DNA of 49,326 nt from Polaromonas sp. (GTDB taxonomy: Bacteria; Pseudomonadota; Gammaproteobacteria; Burkholderiales; Burkholderiaceae_C), in assembly GCF_010365105.1 (NCBI RefSeq), contig NZ_JAAFGZ010000022.1, positions 1 to 49,326 on the forward strand, written 5' to 3'. The translations under genes and the position numbers were made by a program. The notes beneath the pieces were generated by a model. That model had not been told where the DNA came from and ran no database searches. It saw only the letters and a list, made by a program, of their open reading frames with translations. This document shows positions 25,914-34,115 of this stretch, one piece after another. Each line of letters begins with the position of its first letter. The stretch's first letter is position 1.

Positions 25914-27092
25914 ATGCAAAGAAATGACGTAACCCTTCCCGAACTGATAGCGCTCAGCGACTACACCGCGCCGGCCATGCCAACAGAACACGTCCTCCGA
26001 GCGACCTGGGCCCGGTTGAAGCGCCGAATGTACGGCCCCGAAGACCCGCTTCTGCAGCATTCGGGCCTGGGCCGGGCATCGGTGTCGGTGATCAATGACC
26101 TGGTCGACCCTCCGGATTGCGGTCCGCTGCTGCAGGCGCTCGATGAACAGTTCGGCGAGTGGTCGCGTGACGATGGTGCGCATCCCAGGCTGCGCACCAT
26201 CGTCATCCCGCCGTGCGACACCACCGGAACGCTTTCGATCTGGGCGCAAACGCGTGGCCACGAATTGGTGAGCGAACCGCACCGCGCCAGCCTGATCAAT
26301 TGGGTTACCCATGGCAAGCTACCTGACCTGACCGGCGACGGGCTGCTGGTGATCCCGCGGCTGGAGCACTGGTTCCTGCGCCAGCGCAACGGAATGCACG
26401 CGGTGCGGTCGCTGCTGTCGCAGTTGGCCTGCACACATCGCCGCTGTCTGGTTGGTTGCGACAGCTGGGCCTGGCGCTTCGTTGTCAAGGGCGCGGGCGC
26501 AGACCTCGCCCTGCCGCGTCCGCAAACATTCGAGCCCTTCGACGCACGGCGACTGCGCGACTGGTTCATCCTGCTGGCACAGGGCAGCGACGGTGTCACC
26601 ACGACGTTCAGGCTGACAGACAACGGCGACGACGTGCTCGCCTGCGACGACGACGGCGAGCCGTGCAACGCCCACTTTCGCCAGCTCGCTGCACGCAGCG
26701 GCGGCATCCCGTGGGTCGCGTGGCACTTGTGGCGCGCCAGCCTGATGGTCAACTTCGGCGAAGAGCCGCTGTCGGACCGCGCCGCAGGGGCGACCGCCGG
26801 CGACGCGCGCACGGTCTGGGTCGTCAGCATCGATGATGTCGAGCTGCCGCTGTCGAACGAGGACAGGGCACTGCAGGTGCTGCAGGCCCTGCTGATCCAT
26901 GGCGAGCTGACGCCGGATGAAATCGACGCAGTGCTGCCGACAACGGGTGAGCCCGACATGCTGGCCGCACTGGTCACCTCCGGCCATCTGCTGCGCGAAT
27001 ACGACAGCGACCGCCATCGCGTCAAGCCGACGGCCTATCCGGCTGTCCGCAAGGCGTTGAAGGCTGCGGGATTTCCAATCGGAGCCATGTGA
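25914..27092 (+). CDS. Degenerate P-loop-NTPase-like protein coupled to an MscS channel
   Basis: From ATG 25914 the product has 392 residues (a GTG at 25890 is an alternative start; neither has a clear ribosome site). I do not recognise a named family. The order of elements recalls an AAA/STAND-like ATPase: a beta-strand LRTIVIPPCDTTGTLSIWA where a P-loop would be expected, a Walker-B-like strand LLVIPRLEHWFLRQRNG, then RRCLVGCDSWAWRFVV like sensor 1. No Walker A (GxxxxGKT/S) is present and the Walker B acid is replaced. The last 80 residues look like a winged helix (ALLIHGELTPDEIDAVL). The stop lies one base before the MscS start, so the two are co-translated. It may gate or regulate the channel; this is inference. 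Confidence 0.7.
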   Translation: MQRNDVTLPELIALSDYTAPAMPTEHVLRATWARLKRRMYGPEDPLLQHSGLGRASVSVINDLVDPPDCGPLLQALDEQFGEWSRDDGAHPRLRTIVIPPCDTTGTLSIWAQTRGHELVSEPHRASLINWVTHGKLPDLTGDGLLVIPRLEHWFLRQRNGMHAVRSLLSQLACTHRRCLVGCDSWAWRFVVKGAGADLALPRPQTFEPFDARRLRDWFILLAQGSDGVTTTFRLTDNGDDVLACDDDGEPCNAHFRQLAARSGGIPWVAWHLWRASLMVNFGEEPLSDRAAGATAGDARTVWVVSIDDVELPLSNEDRALQVLQALLIHGELTPDEIDAVLPTTGEPDMLAALVTSGHLLREYDSDRHRVKPTAYPAVRKALKAAGFPIGAM

Positions 27093-27093
27093 G

Positions 27094-27915
27094 ATGGCAT
27101 CAGCGGAACAAGGTCAGCAAAAGGCCGCCAAGTTAATCAATGACCTGCAGGACATCAGTTTCACGAAGATCGGGCTGATCCTGCTGGGGACCTGGCTCAT
27201 CATTCTGGTGGCACGCAAGCTGCTCCCTTTCCTGGCCGAGCGCGGCCCGAGCCAACTGCGGCTCTACCTGCTCGGTGCGGTACCGATCATCCGGCTGGTG
27301 CTGCTGGTGATTGCGATCATGTGGGTGATTCCGATCGTCTTCAACATCACGCTGCAGAACTTTCTCGTCATCGCCGGCGCCCTGGGTGTGGCGATCGGCT
27401 TCGCCTTCAAAGACTACGTCAGCAGCCTGATCGCCGGTGTCGTCGCGATCGTCGAACGGCCCTACCGTCCGGGCGACTGGGTCCGCATTGGCGACGACTA
27501 CGGGGAGGTGCGATCAGTCGGAATGCGCGCAATCGAGATCTGCACGCCGGCTGACGACATCGTCCATGTGCCGCACGAGAAGATCTGGCAAAACAACATC
27601 GCCAACTCGAACGACGGCTCGCGCACGCTGATGTGCGTCGCCTCGTTCTACCTGCGGCCCGACCATGACGCGGGCCGCGTGCGCGTGGCGCTGCGCGATG
27701 TCGCGCTGAGCAGCGCCTACCTCGAATATGACAAGCCAGTCGTCGTAATGCTGTCCGAGTCACCGCTGGGCACGCACTACAAACTCAAGGCCTACCCTTT
27801 CGACATGCGCGACCAGTTTCACTTCATCAGCGATATGACCATCCGCGGCAAACTGGCAATCGCCGACTCTGGCGCCACCGAAGTGCAGGCAATGCCTGGT
27901 GTCGTCGCGCCCTGA
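27094..27915 (+). CDS. MscS-family mechanosensitive ion channel
   Basis: The product has 273 residues. Three hydrophobic segments occur near residues 23-40, 58-85 and 90-110. The last is the pore helix followed by the MscS beta-domain signature (LGVAIGFAFKDYVSSLIAGV, then VERPYRPGDWVRIGDDYGEV). A soluble C-terminal domain continues to the end. The protein would sit in the inner membrane and release solutes on osmotic downshift. It starts one base after the stop of the degenerate NTPase-like gene, which suggests a two-component channel system. Confidence 0.9.
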   Translation: MASAEQGQQKAAKLINDLQDISFTKIGLILLGTWLIILVARKLLPFLAERGPSQLRLYLLGAVPIIRLVLLVIAIMWVIPIVFNITLQNFLVIAGALGVAIGFAFKDYVSSLIAGVVAIVERPYRPGDWVRIGDDYGEVRSVGMRAIEICTPADDIVHVPHEKIWQNNIANSNDGSRTLMCVASFYLRPDHDAGRVRVALRDVALSSAYLEYDKPVVVMLSESPLGTHYKLKAYPFDMRDQFHFISDMTIRGKLAIADSGATEVQAMPGVVAP

Positions 27916-28670
27916 GCGTTGACCCATTGGCACCGGCCGCAGGCTCTCGACTGCCTTGGTCAACATGACCCTGCCGCCTTCTGGCCACCCCAGCATTTGA
28001 TCTGCGGGATTGGCTCTGATGACGCCCATGGCACCGCTTTTTCCAGTGACGAATTGCAACTGCTGTGAACATGCTTGAAGCAGAGGTAACTTTTGGCAAA
28101 AGCCTGCTCAACCGTGGCGATATCCAGCGGCACTGGTTGCTTGTTGAAGTGTTAAACCTGATCATCCAGTTCGAGAAACCTGTCAACATCCGGCAGTGGC
28201 ATGGCGGCAAATGGTCGCAATTCCGAGGCGAGCCGACTGTCAGTCCAAGTTCTTTCAGGCGTGTTGTCACCAAAGGAGAGTGAATAACCAAGTTGCAACC
28301 GTTGCAGGTAAATGACTTTGTGATGATCCCCGAATGGAAGGACAAGATTTTGCGGATGCAGTCAGTTTTAAACATCGCAACACCATGGCAAACAGGGAAT
28401 CGAGGCCTGATCCGAACCTGGCTGGGTTGTTTTTTTGTTAGTACCAACCTGTTGGCCAAGGACCGGCGCATTGCTCGGCGATTTGGTGTTTGTGCCCGTA
28501 CCGGTGATGTTGACATGCCAGTTTTCGGCGGTCAGCAAGACTGACGACTTTCGAATGGGACCTGGCGTGCCCGTTTTTCCATGCAGCATGGGCAATGGCG
28601 AAGTCGCGAATAGGGAATCGACCATGGCCAACAACAAGTCTGTCAAAGACTAGAACAAGAAGGACGCAGC
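27916..28670. other. Gene-poor stretch between MscS and FNT genes
   Basis: No convincing gene is present in 755 bp. Several short frames exist, but none shows sustained family-like sequence. On the minus strand, coding-looking fragments such as MPLPDVDRFLELDDQV and PLDIATVEQAFAKSYL (about 28110-28205) are interrupted by a stop and a frame change, so a decayed gene is possible. Just before the FNT gene a plus-strand ATG at 28624 opens a nine-codon frame (MANNKSVKD) of unknown meaning. Confidence 0.4.
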
Positions 28671-29603
28671 ATGGTCGACGAAAGCGAAGGTCACCCTCCA
28701 CGGTCTGATGCGTCATCGGATGCCAAGGAGCCAGCCGATGACACCCTCAAGAAGGTGGCACAGCGGGAATTGATCGAGAAGTCGCCAACACAGACAGAAA
28801 AAGCGCTGACCGAGGAAGAACGTGAAGTCGTCGCCGACAACGGCAAGTTGTCAGCGCTCACAGTCTATTCCATCATTTTGCGCGAAGGCGAAGAAGAATT
28901 GCGCCGTCCCAAAACGTCGCTTTGGTGGTCAGGTGTGGCGGCGGGGATCGGAATTTCGACATCTGTTCTGGCCGAAGGCATCATCCGTAACGCAGTGGCG
29001 GCAGAATCCCCCTATCTTTCGGTCATCGAAAGCTTTGGCTACACATTGGGTTTTGTGCTGGTGATCATGTGCAGGCTCCAACTGTTCACTGAAAACACGA
29101 TCACTGTCGTGCTTCCAATTCTGGCCAGTCCAAACCGGAATCGGTTATACAGCACTGCGCGTTTGTGGGCGATCGTGTTTGCGGCAAACATCTTTGGCAC
29201 GTTTTTCACGGCGGCACTTGCTGTTCATGGCGGTATCCTGCCAGACGAAATCCTTTCCTCGATTCTCGAAATATCGCGTGACGTCGCGGAACTGTCGCCT
29301 GCTACTGCGCTGTCGCGGGGCATTCCGGCGGGTTTCTTCATTGCGGCATTGGTGTGGATGCTGCCTTCGGCAAAAGGCTCCGAAGTTATCGTCATCATGC
29401 TGTTTACCTGGCTTATTGCGGCGGGTGGTTTTACCCATGTCGTCGCCGGATCAAACGAAATTTTCAATCTGGTGCTGACAGGCGAGATGAATATCCTCAC
29501 GGCGTTTGCTAGTCATATATTCCCGATTCTGATCGGCAACATATTGGGTGGAACAGGTTTGTTTGCGATGCTCGCCTATGGTCAGATACACAAGGAAATC
29601 TGA
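28671..29603 (+). CDS. Formate/nitrite transporter (FNT) family protein, YfdC-like
   Basis: The product has 310 residues, the same length I recall for E. coli YfdC. A hydrophilic charged N-terminal tail of about 85 residues is followed by about six membrane helices. FNT landmarks are the first helix WWSGVAAGIGISTSVLA, the central LGFVLVIMCRLQLFTENT and the late HVVAGSNEIFNLVLTGEMN. FNT proteins are pentameric channels for small monovalent anions such as formate, nitrite or hydrosulfide. The physiological substrate of YfdC-like members is not settled. It stands alone between two gene-poor gaps; the next gene encodes a probable halohydrin dehalogenase. Confidence 0.88.
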   Translation: MVDESEGHPPRSDASSDAKEPADDTLKKVAQRELIEKSPTQTEKALTEEEREVVADNGKLSALTVYSIILREGEEELRRPKTSLWWSGVAAGIGISTSVLAEGIIRNAVAAESPYLSVIESFGYTLGFVLVIMCRLQLFTENTITVVLPILASPNRNRLYSTARLWAIVFAANIFGTFFTAALAVHGGILPDEILSSILEISRDVAELSPATALSRGIPAGFFIAALVWMLPSAKGSEVIVIMLFTWLIAAGGFTHVVAGSNEIFNLVLTGEMNILTAFASHIFPILIGNILGGTGLFAMLAYGQIHKEI

Positions 29604-30084
29604 CTCACACACCCGCTTCTGGATTCATGCCGACCTCTCAGGCCGTCAGCAATGCCTGTTTTGCCATCATTGACATTCAAAATCCGTCGATTCGCGGTCT
29701 TTTCAAACAAGTCGGTGTTTGACGGCACAGCCTCCTCGCCGGCGTTTGCCTCGTTGAGGGTGCGCCGGGTTCCTGTCCACGCCCCATGCTCGTCGTCTGC
29801 TTCGAGCGTCGGAGGATCAACCGCGGCGCCAGCGTTCAGCTGCAGCATGGCAGAGACGGGACAATGGGAGCCGAGGTCGTCCGGCCTTGGCGGGCGATGA
29901 CACTGCTGTCCGCCGAACAGAAGACCGGCTCGAGTGACCCGTGCAGGAACGGACAGCGCGCGTGAAAGGGGAGGCGTTCGGGAGCGGGTATTGTGAAAAA
30001 GTGCCAAATCGGTCATCGGGCAGCTGATGCGTCTTTGGTATCACAGTACGATGCAAATTTTCTGCCCGTTCCAAAGGAGAAACC
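29604..30084. other. Gene-poor stretch upstream of the dehalogenase-like gene
   Basis: I find no credible complete gene in these 481 bp. On the minus strand a frame from 30016 begins MTDLALFHNTRSRTPP, which resembles the first residues of glutathione S-transferases, but the similarity stops at once. It may be a remnant or chance. An AAGGAG ribosome site at the right end belongs to the next gene. Confidence 0.4.
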
Positions 30085-30768
30085 ATGCCGGACATGAGCC
30101 TGACGGGCAAACGGGTGCTCATCACCAATGCAGATGTATTCATGGGTCCGGTGCTGTGCAGGGTATTTGCCGAACACGGCGCAAAGGTCATGGGGAATAC
30201 CGATTCCCTGCTGAGCCCGGATTCGCCTGCAGCCATGGTTGCCGCTGCAGGTCGAATAGATGTGCTGGTCGTCAACCTGGCCGTACCCGCCCCCACAACG
30301 GCCGTGACTGATGTGCTCGATGAAGAGTGGCTCGACACATTTGCAGCACTCGTGAATCCGCTCCCTCGCTTGTTCAGGGCCGTGTTGCCCGCAATGATCA
30401 AACGGCGCGCCGGCAAGATTCTTGTCATGGGCAGCGCCTCAGCACTGCGCGGCATGAAGCGCACTTCCACCTACAGTGCGGCTCGAGGCGCGCAGCTGGC
30501 CTATGTTCAGGCGGTGGGGGTGGAAGTGGCGGGCCACAATATTCAGGTCAATGCCATTGCGCAGAACTTCGTCGACAACCCCACCTACTTTCCCCCGGAT
30601 GTGCAGGCCAACCCTCGATTCCAGGAGAGGCTGAAGCGGGAGGTACCGCTCGGCCGACTGGTTGGCGCAAGGGAAGACGCTGAATTTGCGGCCTACCTCT
30701 GCAGTGAACACGCCAATTGTTTCGTCGGGCAAGTCTTTCCGGTGTGCGGCGGCTGGGTGCCACGCTGA
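30085..30768 (+). CDS. Probable halohydrin dehalogenase (SDR fold, HheB-like)
   Basis: The product has 227 residues with strong AAGGAG ahead of the ATG. The fold is that of short-chain dehydrogenases, but both motifs that separate halohydrin dehalogenases from SDR oxidoreductases are present. The nucleotide-binding glycine motif is replaced by T14-x4-F19-x-G21 (TNADVFMG). The catalytic triad is S117-x12-Y130-x3-R134 with Arg in place of Lys. The end (VPLGRLVGAREDAEFAAYL, then GQVFPVCGGWV) fits the HheB branch as I remember it. Such enzymes turn vicinal halohydrins into epoxides, releasing halide without a cofactor, and can open epoxides with azide, cyanide or nitrite. A plain SDR oxidoreductase is unlikely given the missing cofactor motif. 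The native substrate is unknown. Confidence 0.78.
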   Translation: MPDMSLTGKRVLITNADVFMGPVLCRVFAEHGAKVMGNTDSLLSPDSPAAMVAAAGRIDVLVVNLAVPAPTTAVTDVLDEEWLDTFAALVNPLPRLFRAVLPAMIKRRAGKILVMGSASALRGMKRTSTYSAARGAQLAYVQAVGVEVAGHNIQVNAIAQNFVDNPTYFPPDVQANPRFQERLKREVPLGRLVGAREDAEFAAYLCSEHANCFVGQVFPVCGGWVPR

Positions 30769-30957
30769 GGGATATGCCCGTAACCCTTGGCGACATCAAG
30801 CACGCAAATGACCCATGGCGTGGTGCGGAACAGGCGGGTATCGTCCGGGCCCGGCCTGTCCATCTGCTGAAACCAGCCCCTATCATCGGCAAACCATGCC
30901 AAACCGCCCATTGAATTACTTGCCCCGTACAGCCTTCCCACACCGGCAATCCGCCGC

Positions 30958-31281
30958 ATGAGCCGGGGCCAGATCCGCAACGCCACCGGCGACGCCTTCT
31001 TTGCCTGGGACGGGGATGTGTTGATCGTCAACATCCTGGGCAAGCCCAGCGCCGGCAAGGACGCCATCGGCAAGCCCAAGGGCACGCAGCTCAAGGTCAG
31101 CGTGACCGCTACGCCCAAGGGCGGCAAGGCAACCGACCACATGGTGCGTTTCCTGGCGCCACTGTTCGGCGTGGCGGTGGCCGACATCGAGGTGGTGTTC
31201 GGCCAGGAAAACGTCAACAAGCAGTTGCGCATCCGGGCGCCGAAAAAGCTGCCGGCGGTGTTTGCCCAGCCCCCGGTATAG
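30958..31281 (+). CDS. DUF167 (UPF0235) family protein
   Basis: The product has 107 residues. The family pattern is visible: a short strand GDVLIVNILGKPSAGKDAIG, then LKVSVTATPKGGKATDHMVRFLAPLFGV (the core VxAxPxxGKAN-like motif, here KATDH) and a final VFGQENVNKQLRIRAP. DUF167 proteins are small cytoplasmic proteins of unknown role, often near YggT or proline-synthesis genes; neither is seen here. The sequence carries a short Lys/Gly-rich insertion near residue 40. It is 97 bp ahead of the dsbD gene. Confidence 0.8.
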   Translation: MSRGQIRNATGDAFFAWDGDVLIVNILGKPSAGKDAIGKPKGTQLKVSVTATPKGGKATDHMVRFLAPLFGVAVADIEVVFGQENVNKQLRIRAPKKLPAVFAQPPV

Positions 31282-31377
31282 CCGGGCTCGCCATGACCCA
31301 CCGGCACGGCTGACGCACAATCGAGCCTGCCGGGCACCCCCGGAACTAACGCCTACGCCGCCTGTCAGACCCTCACC

Positions 31378-33528
31378 ATGAATTTGAACCGTTTCCTCTC
31401 AGCTATTTTTTTGATAGCTGCCTGCGCCCTGCCAGCAAGCGCAAATACCCAAAACAGCTTGATAAAGTCGTCGCTGGCCGGTCCGGTGGTCACCACCGAA
31501 CAGGTGCGCGCGGAACTGCTGGCCTGGGCACCCGAGGGCGTTGAAGCCGGCAAGCCGGTCTGGCTGGGCCTGCAGCTGACGCACCAGCCCGAGTGGCACA
31601 CCTACTGGAAAAATTCCGGCGACTCGGGCCTGCCGACGATGCTCGAATGGCAACTGCCGGCGGGCATCACGGCGGGCGAGATCGCCTGGCCGACGCCGAA
31701 AAAAATCCCCATCGGCACGCTGGCGAACTACGGCTACGAGCGCACCGTGCTGCTGCCGGTGCCGCTGACCATCGCGACCGGTTTCAATGCGCCGCAGCTC
31801 GACGTGAAGCTCAAGGCCAGCTGGCTGGTCTGCCGCAAGGAATGCATTCCGCAGGAGGGCGAATTCAGCCTGAGCCTGCCCGCCAGGGGCTCGACGGCGG
31901 CGAGCGGTCCGGCTTTCCAGGCGGCTTTCGACGCCGCGCCCCAACCGCTGCCCACGGGCAACAGCCAGCTCGAAGTCAGCGGCAAGGTACTGAAGGTGTC
32001 GCTGGCCGGCCTGCCCGCCGCACTGCAGGGCAAAACGCTGGCGCTGTTTCCGGAAACGGGCAGTGTGATCGAGCCGGCCGGCGCCTGGCAACAGGCCTGG
32101 CAGGGCGCGCTCTGGACGGCGCAGCTGCCGCTCTCGGGCCAGCGCACCGAAAGCCCGCTGAACATGCCGCTGGTCGTGGCCTACAACGACGTGGCTTACC
32201 GCATCGAGGCACCGGTGACCGGCGAATGGCCTGCGGTGGCGGCCCCGGTGGGGTTGTCGCCGGCCCTGCAGGCGGCGCTCAGGGCCAATGCAGCCGCGCC
32301 GGTTGCGGCGCCTGGCGCATCGGCCAAGGCTTCGCCGGGACTGCTGGTGGCCCTTTTGGGCGCGCTGCTAGGCGGGCTGATCCTGAACCTGATGCCCTGC
32401 GTGTTCCCGGTGCTGGCCATCAAGGTGGTCGGCTTTGTGAATGAAAAAAACCAGTCCCGGCGCCTGAGCGGAGGCTTGGCCTACACCGCCGGCGTGGTGC
32501 TGTCCTTTCTGGCGCTGGGTGCGCTGCTGCTGGGCCTGCGGGCGGCAGGCGAGCAATTGGGCTGGGGCTTTCAGCTGCAAAGCCCGGCAGTGGTCGCGGG
32601 TCTGGCGGCGCTGTTCACCCTGCTGGGGCTGAACCTGGCGGGTGTGTTTGACTTTGGCAGCATCCTGCCCAGCCGCGTCGTCAACCTGCAGGCCAAAAAC
32701 CCCAGCCTGAATGCCTTTTTGTCGGGCGTGATGGCGACGGCGATTGCCTCGCCGTGTACCGCGCCGTTCATGGGCGCGTCGCTGGGTTATGCCGTCGGCC
32801 TGCCGGCAGTGCAGGCGCTGGCGGTGTTTGGCGCGATTGGCATTGGCATGGCGCTGCCGTATCTGGCGGCCAGCGCGGTGCCGGCCGTGGCTCGCGTGCT
32901 GCCCCACCCCGGCGCGTGGATGGTGACGTTCAAGCAGCTGATGGCCTTTCCGATGTTTGCCACCGTGGCCTGGCTGGTCTGGGTGCTGGGCCAGCAAAGC
33001 GGCATCGACGGCGCGGGCGCGCTGCTGGCGCTGCTGGTGCTGATGGCGCTGGCGGTCTGGTCGTTCAGCCTGAGGGGCGCGGCGCGGCGCGCAATCGCTA
33101 CTTTTTCAATAGCGCTCTGCGCCTTGGGGATATGGGCCATCGGGCCGAACATCGTCAAGCCCGTCGGCACGCCTTTGGCCGCCGCCTCGGCCCGCTGGCA
33201 GGACTGGCAGCCGGGCCGCGTCGAGCAGCTGACAGCGCAGGGCCAGAGCGTGTTTGTCGATTTCACCGCCGCCTGGTGCGTGACCTGCCAGTACAACAAG
33301 AAGACCACGCTGGCCAACGCCGACGTGCTGGCCGACATGGACGCCAGGAACGTCGCCCTGCTGCGCGCCGACTGGACGCGCCGCGATCCGGCCGTGACCG
33401 CCGCGCTGGCCGAACTCGGCCGCAGCGGCGTGCCGGTTTATGTGTTTTACAAGCCCGGCCGCGCGCCGGTGGTATTGTCCGAAATCCTGTCCGTGAGCGA
33501 TGTCCGGGCCGAACTGGCCAGGCTGTGA
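31378..33528 (+). CDS. dsbD: Thiol:disulfide interchange protein DsbD/ScsB family
   Basis: The product has 716 residues. It has a signal peptide (residues about 1-24), an N-terminal periplasmic domain of the ScsB/DsbD type (with C152 and C156 in LVCRKEC), a central eight-helix membrane domain and a C-terminal thioredoxin domain with C634-V-T-C637. Membrane cysteines C341 (LMPCVFPVLAIKVV) and C460 (ASPCTAPFMGA) match the DsbD redox pair. The protein carries electrons from cytoplasmic thioredoxin to periplasmic partners for disulfide correction and cytochrome c maturation. Two copies of the dispersed 17-bp dyad lie in frame: one encodes much of the signal peptide (31402 on), the other the start of a late membrane helix (33097 on). 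Confidence 0.92.
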   Translation: MNLNRFLSAIFLIAACALPASANTQNSLIKSSLAGPVVTTEQVRAELLAWAPEGVEAGKPVWLGLQLTHQPEWHTYWKNSGDSGLPTMLEWQLPAGITAGEIAWPTPKKIPIGTLANYGYERTVLLPVPLTIATGFNAPQLDVKLKASWLVCRKECIPQEGEFSLSLPARGSTAASGPAFQAAFDAAPQPLPTGNSQLEVSGKVLKVSLAGLPAALQGKTLALFPETGSVIEPAGAWQQAWQGALWTAQLPLSGQRTESPLNMPLVVAYNDVAYRIEAPVTGEWPAVAAPVGLSPALQAALRANAAAPVAAPGASAKASPGLLVALLGALLGGLILNLMPCVFPVLAIKVVGFVNEKNQSRRLSGGLAYTAGVVLSFLALGALLLGLRAAGEQLGWGFQLQSPAVVAGLAALFTLLGLNLAGVFDFGSILPSRVVNLQAKNPSLNAFLSGVMATAIASPCTAPFMGASLGYAVGLPAVQALAVFGAIGIGMALPYLAASAVPAVARVLPHPGAWMVTFKQLMAFPMFATVAWLVWVLGQQSGIDGAGALLALLVLMALAVWSFSLRGAARRAIATFSIALCALGIWAIGPNIVKPVGTPLAAASARWQDWQPGRVEQLTAQGQSVFVDFTAAWCVTCQYNKKTTLANADVLADMDARNVALLRADWTRRDPAVTAALAELGRSGVPVYVFYKPGRAPVVLSEILSVSDVRAELARL
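31402..31418. repeat. Dispersed dyad GCTAT-N7-ATAGC (copy in DsbD signal peptide)
   Basis: The core GCTATTTTTTTGATAGC is followed by TGCCTGCGCCCTGCCAGC. It is identical to the core at 48251 and supplies the hydrophobic part of the DsbD signal peptide (AIFLIAACALPASA). Confidence 0.75.
33097..33113. repeat. Dispersed dyad GCTAC-N7-ATAGC (copy in DsbD membrane domain)
   Basis: The core GCTACTTTTTCAATAGC is followed by GCTCTGCGCC and encodes ATFSIALCALG, part of a membrane helix. Confidence 0.65.
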
Positions 33529-33597
33529 TGAATCCATGCCTGACAAGACCCCCGCCCCGCAAGCCCGCACTCCACAGTAATAACCAGGAGCCCAACC

Positions 33598-34059
33598 ATG
33601 AATTCACGTGCCCCCGAACGCATTACCCGCATCCTGAAGGACTGCCGCACCATTGCCGTTGTCGGCCTGTCGCCCAAGCCGCACCGGGCCAGCTTTGACG
33701 TGTCGCGCTACATGCAGGCCGCCGGCTACCGCATCATTCCGGTCAACCCGAACGCCACCGAGGTACTGGGCGAAAAGGCCTATGCCACGCTGCAGGAAGC
33801 AGCCCGGCACGAAAAAATCGACCTGGTGAACTGCTTCCGCAACAGCGAAGACATTCCGCCGATTGTCGATGAGGCCATCGCCATTGGTGCCAAAGCGGTG
33901 TGGATGCAGCTCGGCGTGGCCAATGCCCAGGCCGCCGCCGCAGCCGAAGCCGCCGGCCTGCTGGTGGTGCAGGACCACTGCATCAAGATAGACCACCGGG
34001 TGCTGCTGTCCAGCGGCCAGCTCGACCCCCAGGCACAGCCTGAGAGGTCGTCGCCCTGA
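33598..34059 (+). CDS. CoA-binding domain protein (YccU/Rossmann)
   Basis: The product has 153 residues forming one CoA-binding Rossmann domain. Motifs include TIAVVGLSPKPHRASFDVSRYMQAAGYRIIPVNPN at the start, IDLVNCFRNSEDIPPIVDEAI in the middle and the late VVQDHCIKIDH. The closest named relatives are YccU-type proteins that bind CoA through a Rossmann fold; the biochemical role is unknown. The gene follows dsbD by 69 bp, with an AGGAG upstream. Its TGA (34057-34059) overlaps a possible CTG start of the next lipoprotein gene. Confidence 0.9.
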   Translation: MNSRAPERITRILKDCRTIAVVGLSPKPHRASFDVSRYMQAAGYRIIPVNPNATEVLGEKAYATLQEAARHEKIDLVNCFRNSEDIPPIVDEAIAIGAKAVWMQLGVANAQAAAAAEAAGLLVVQDHCIKIDHRVLLSSGQLDPQAQPERSSP

Positions 34060-34115
34060 ACCCGGCTGACCAGGCGCGCACAGGCGTACCGCGCCGCGTT
34101 GCCTGTTTACGGGCC

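Noticed and set aside
27827..28516. A 229-codon minus-strand frame in the MscS-FNT gap
   Set aside because: The composition is irregular and there is no domain; at most it overlaps decayed gene fragments.
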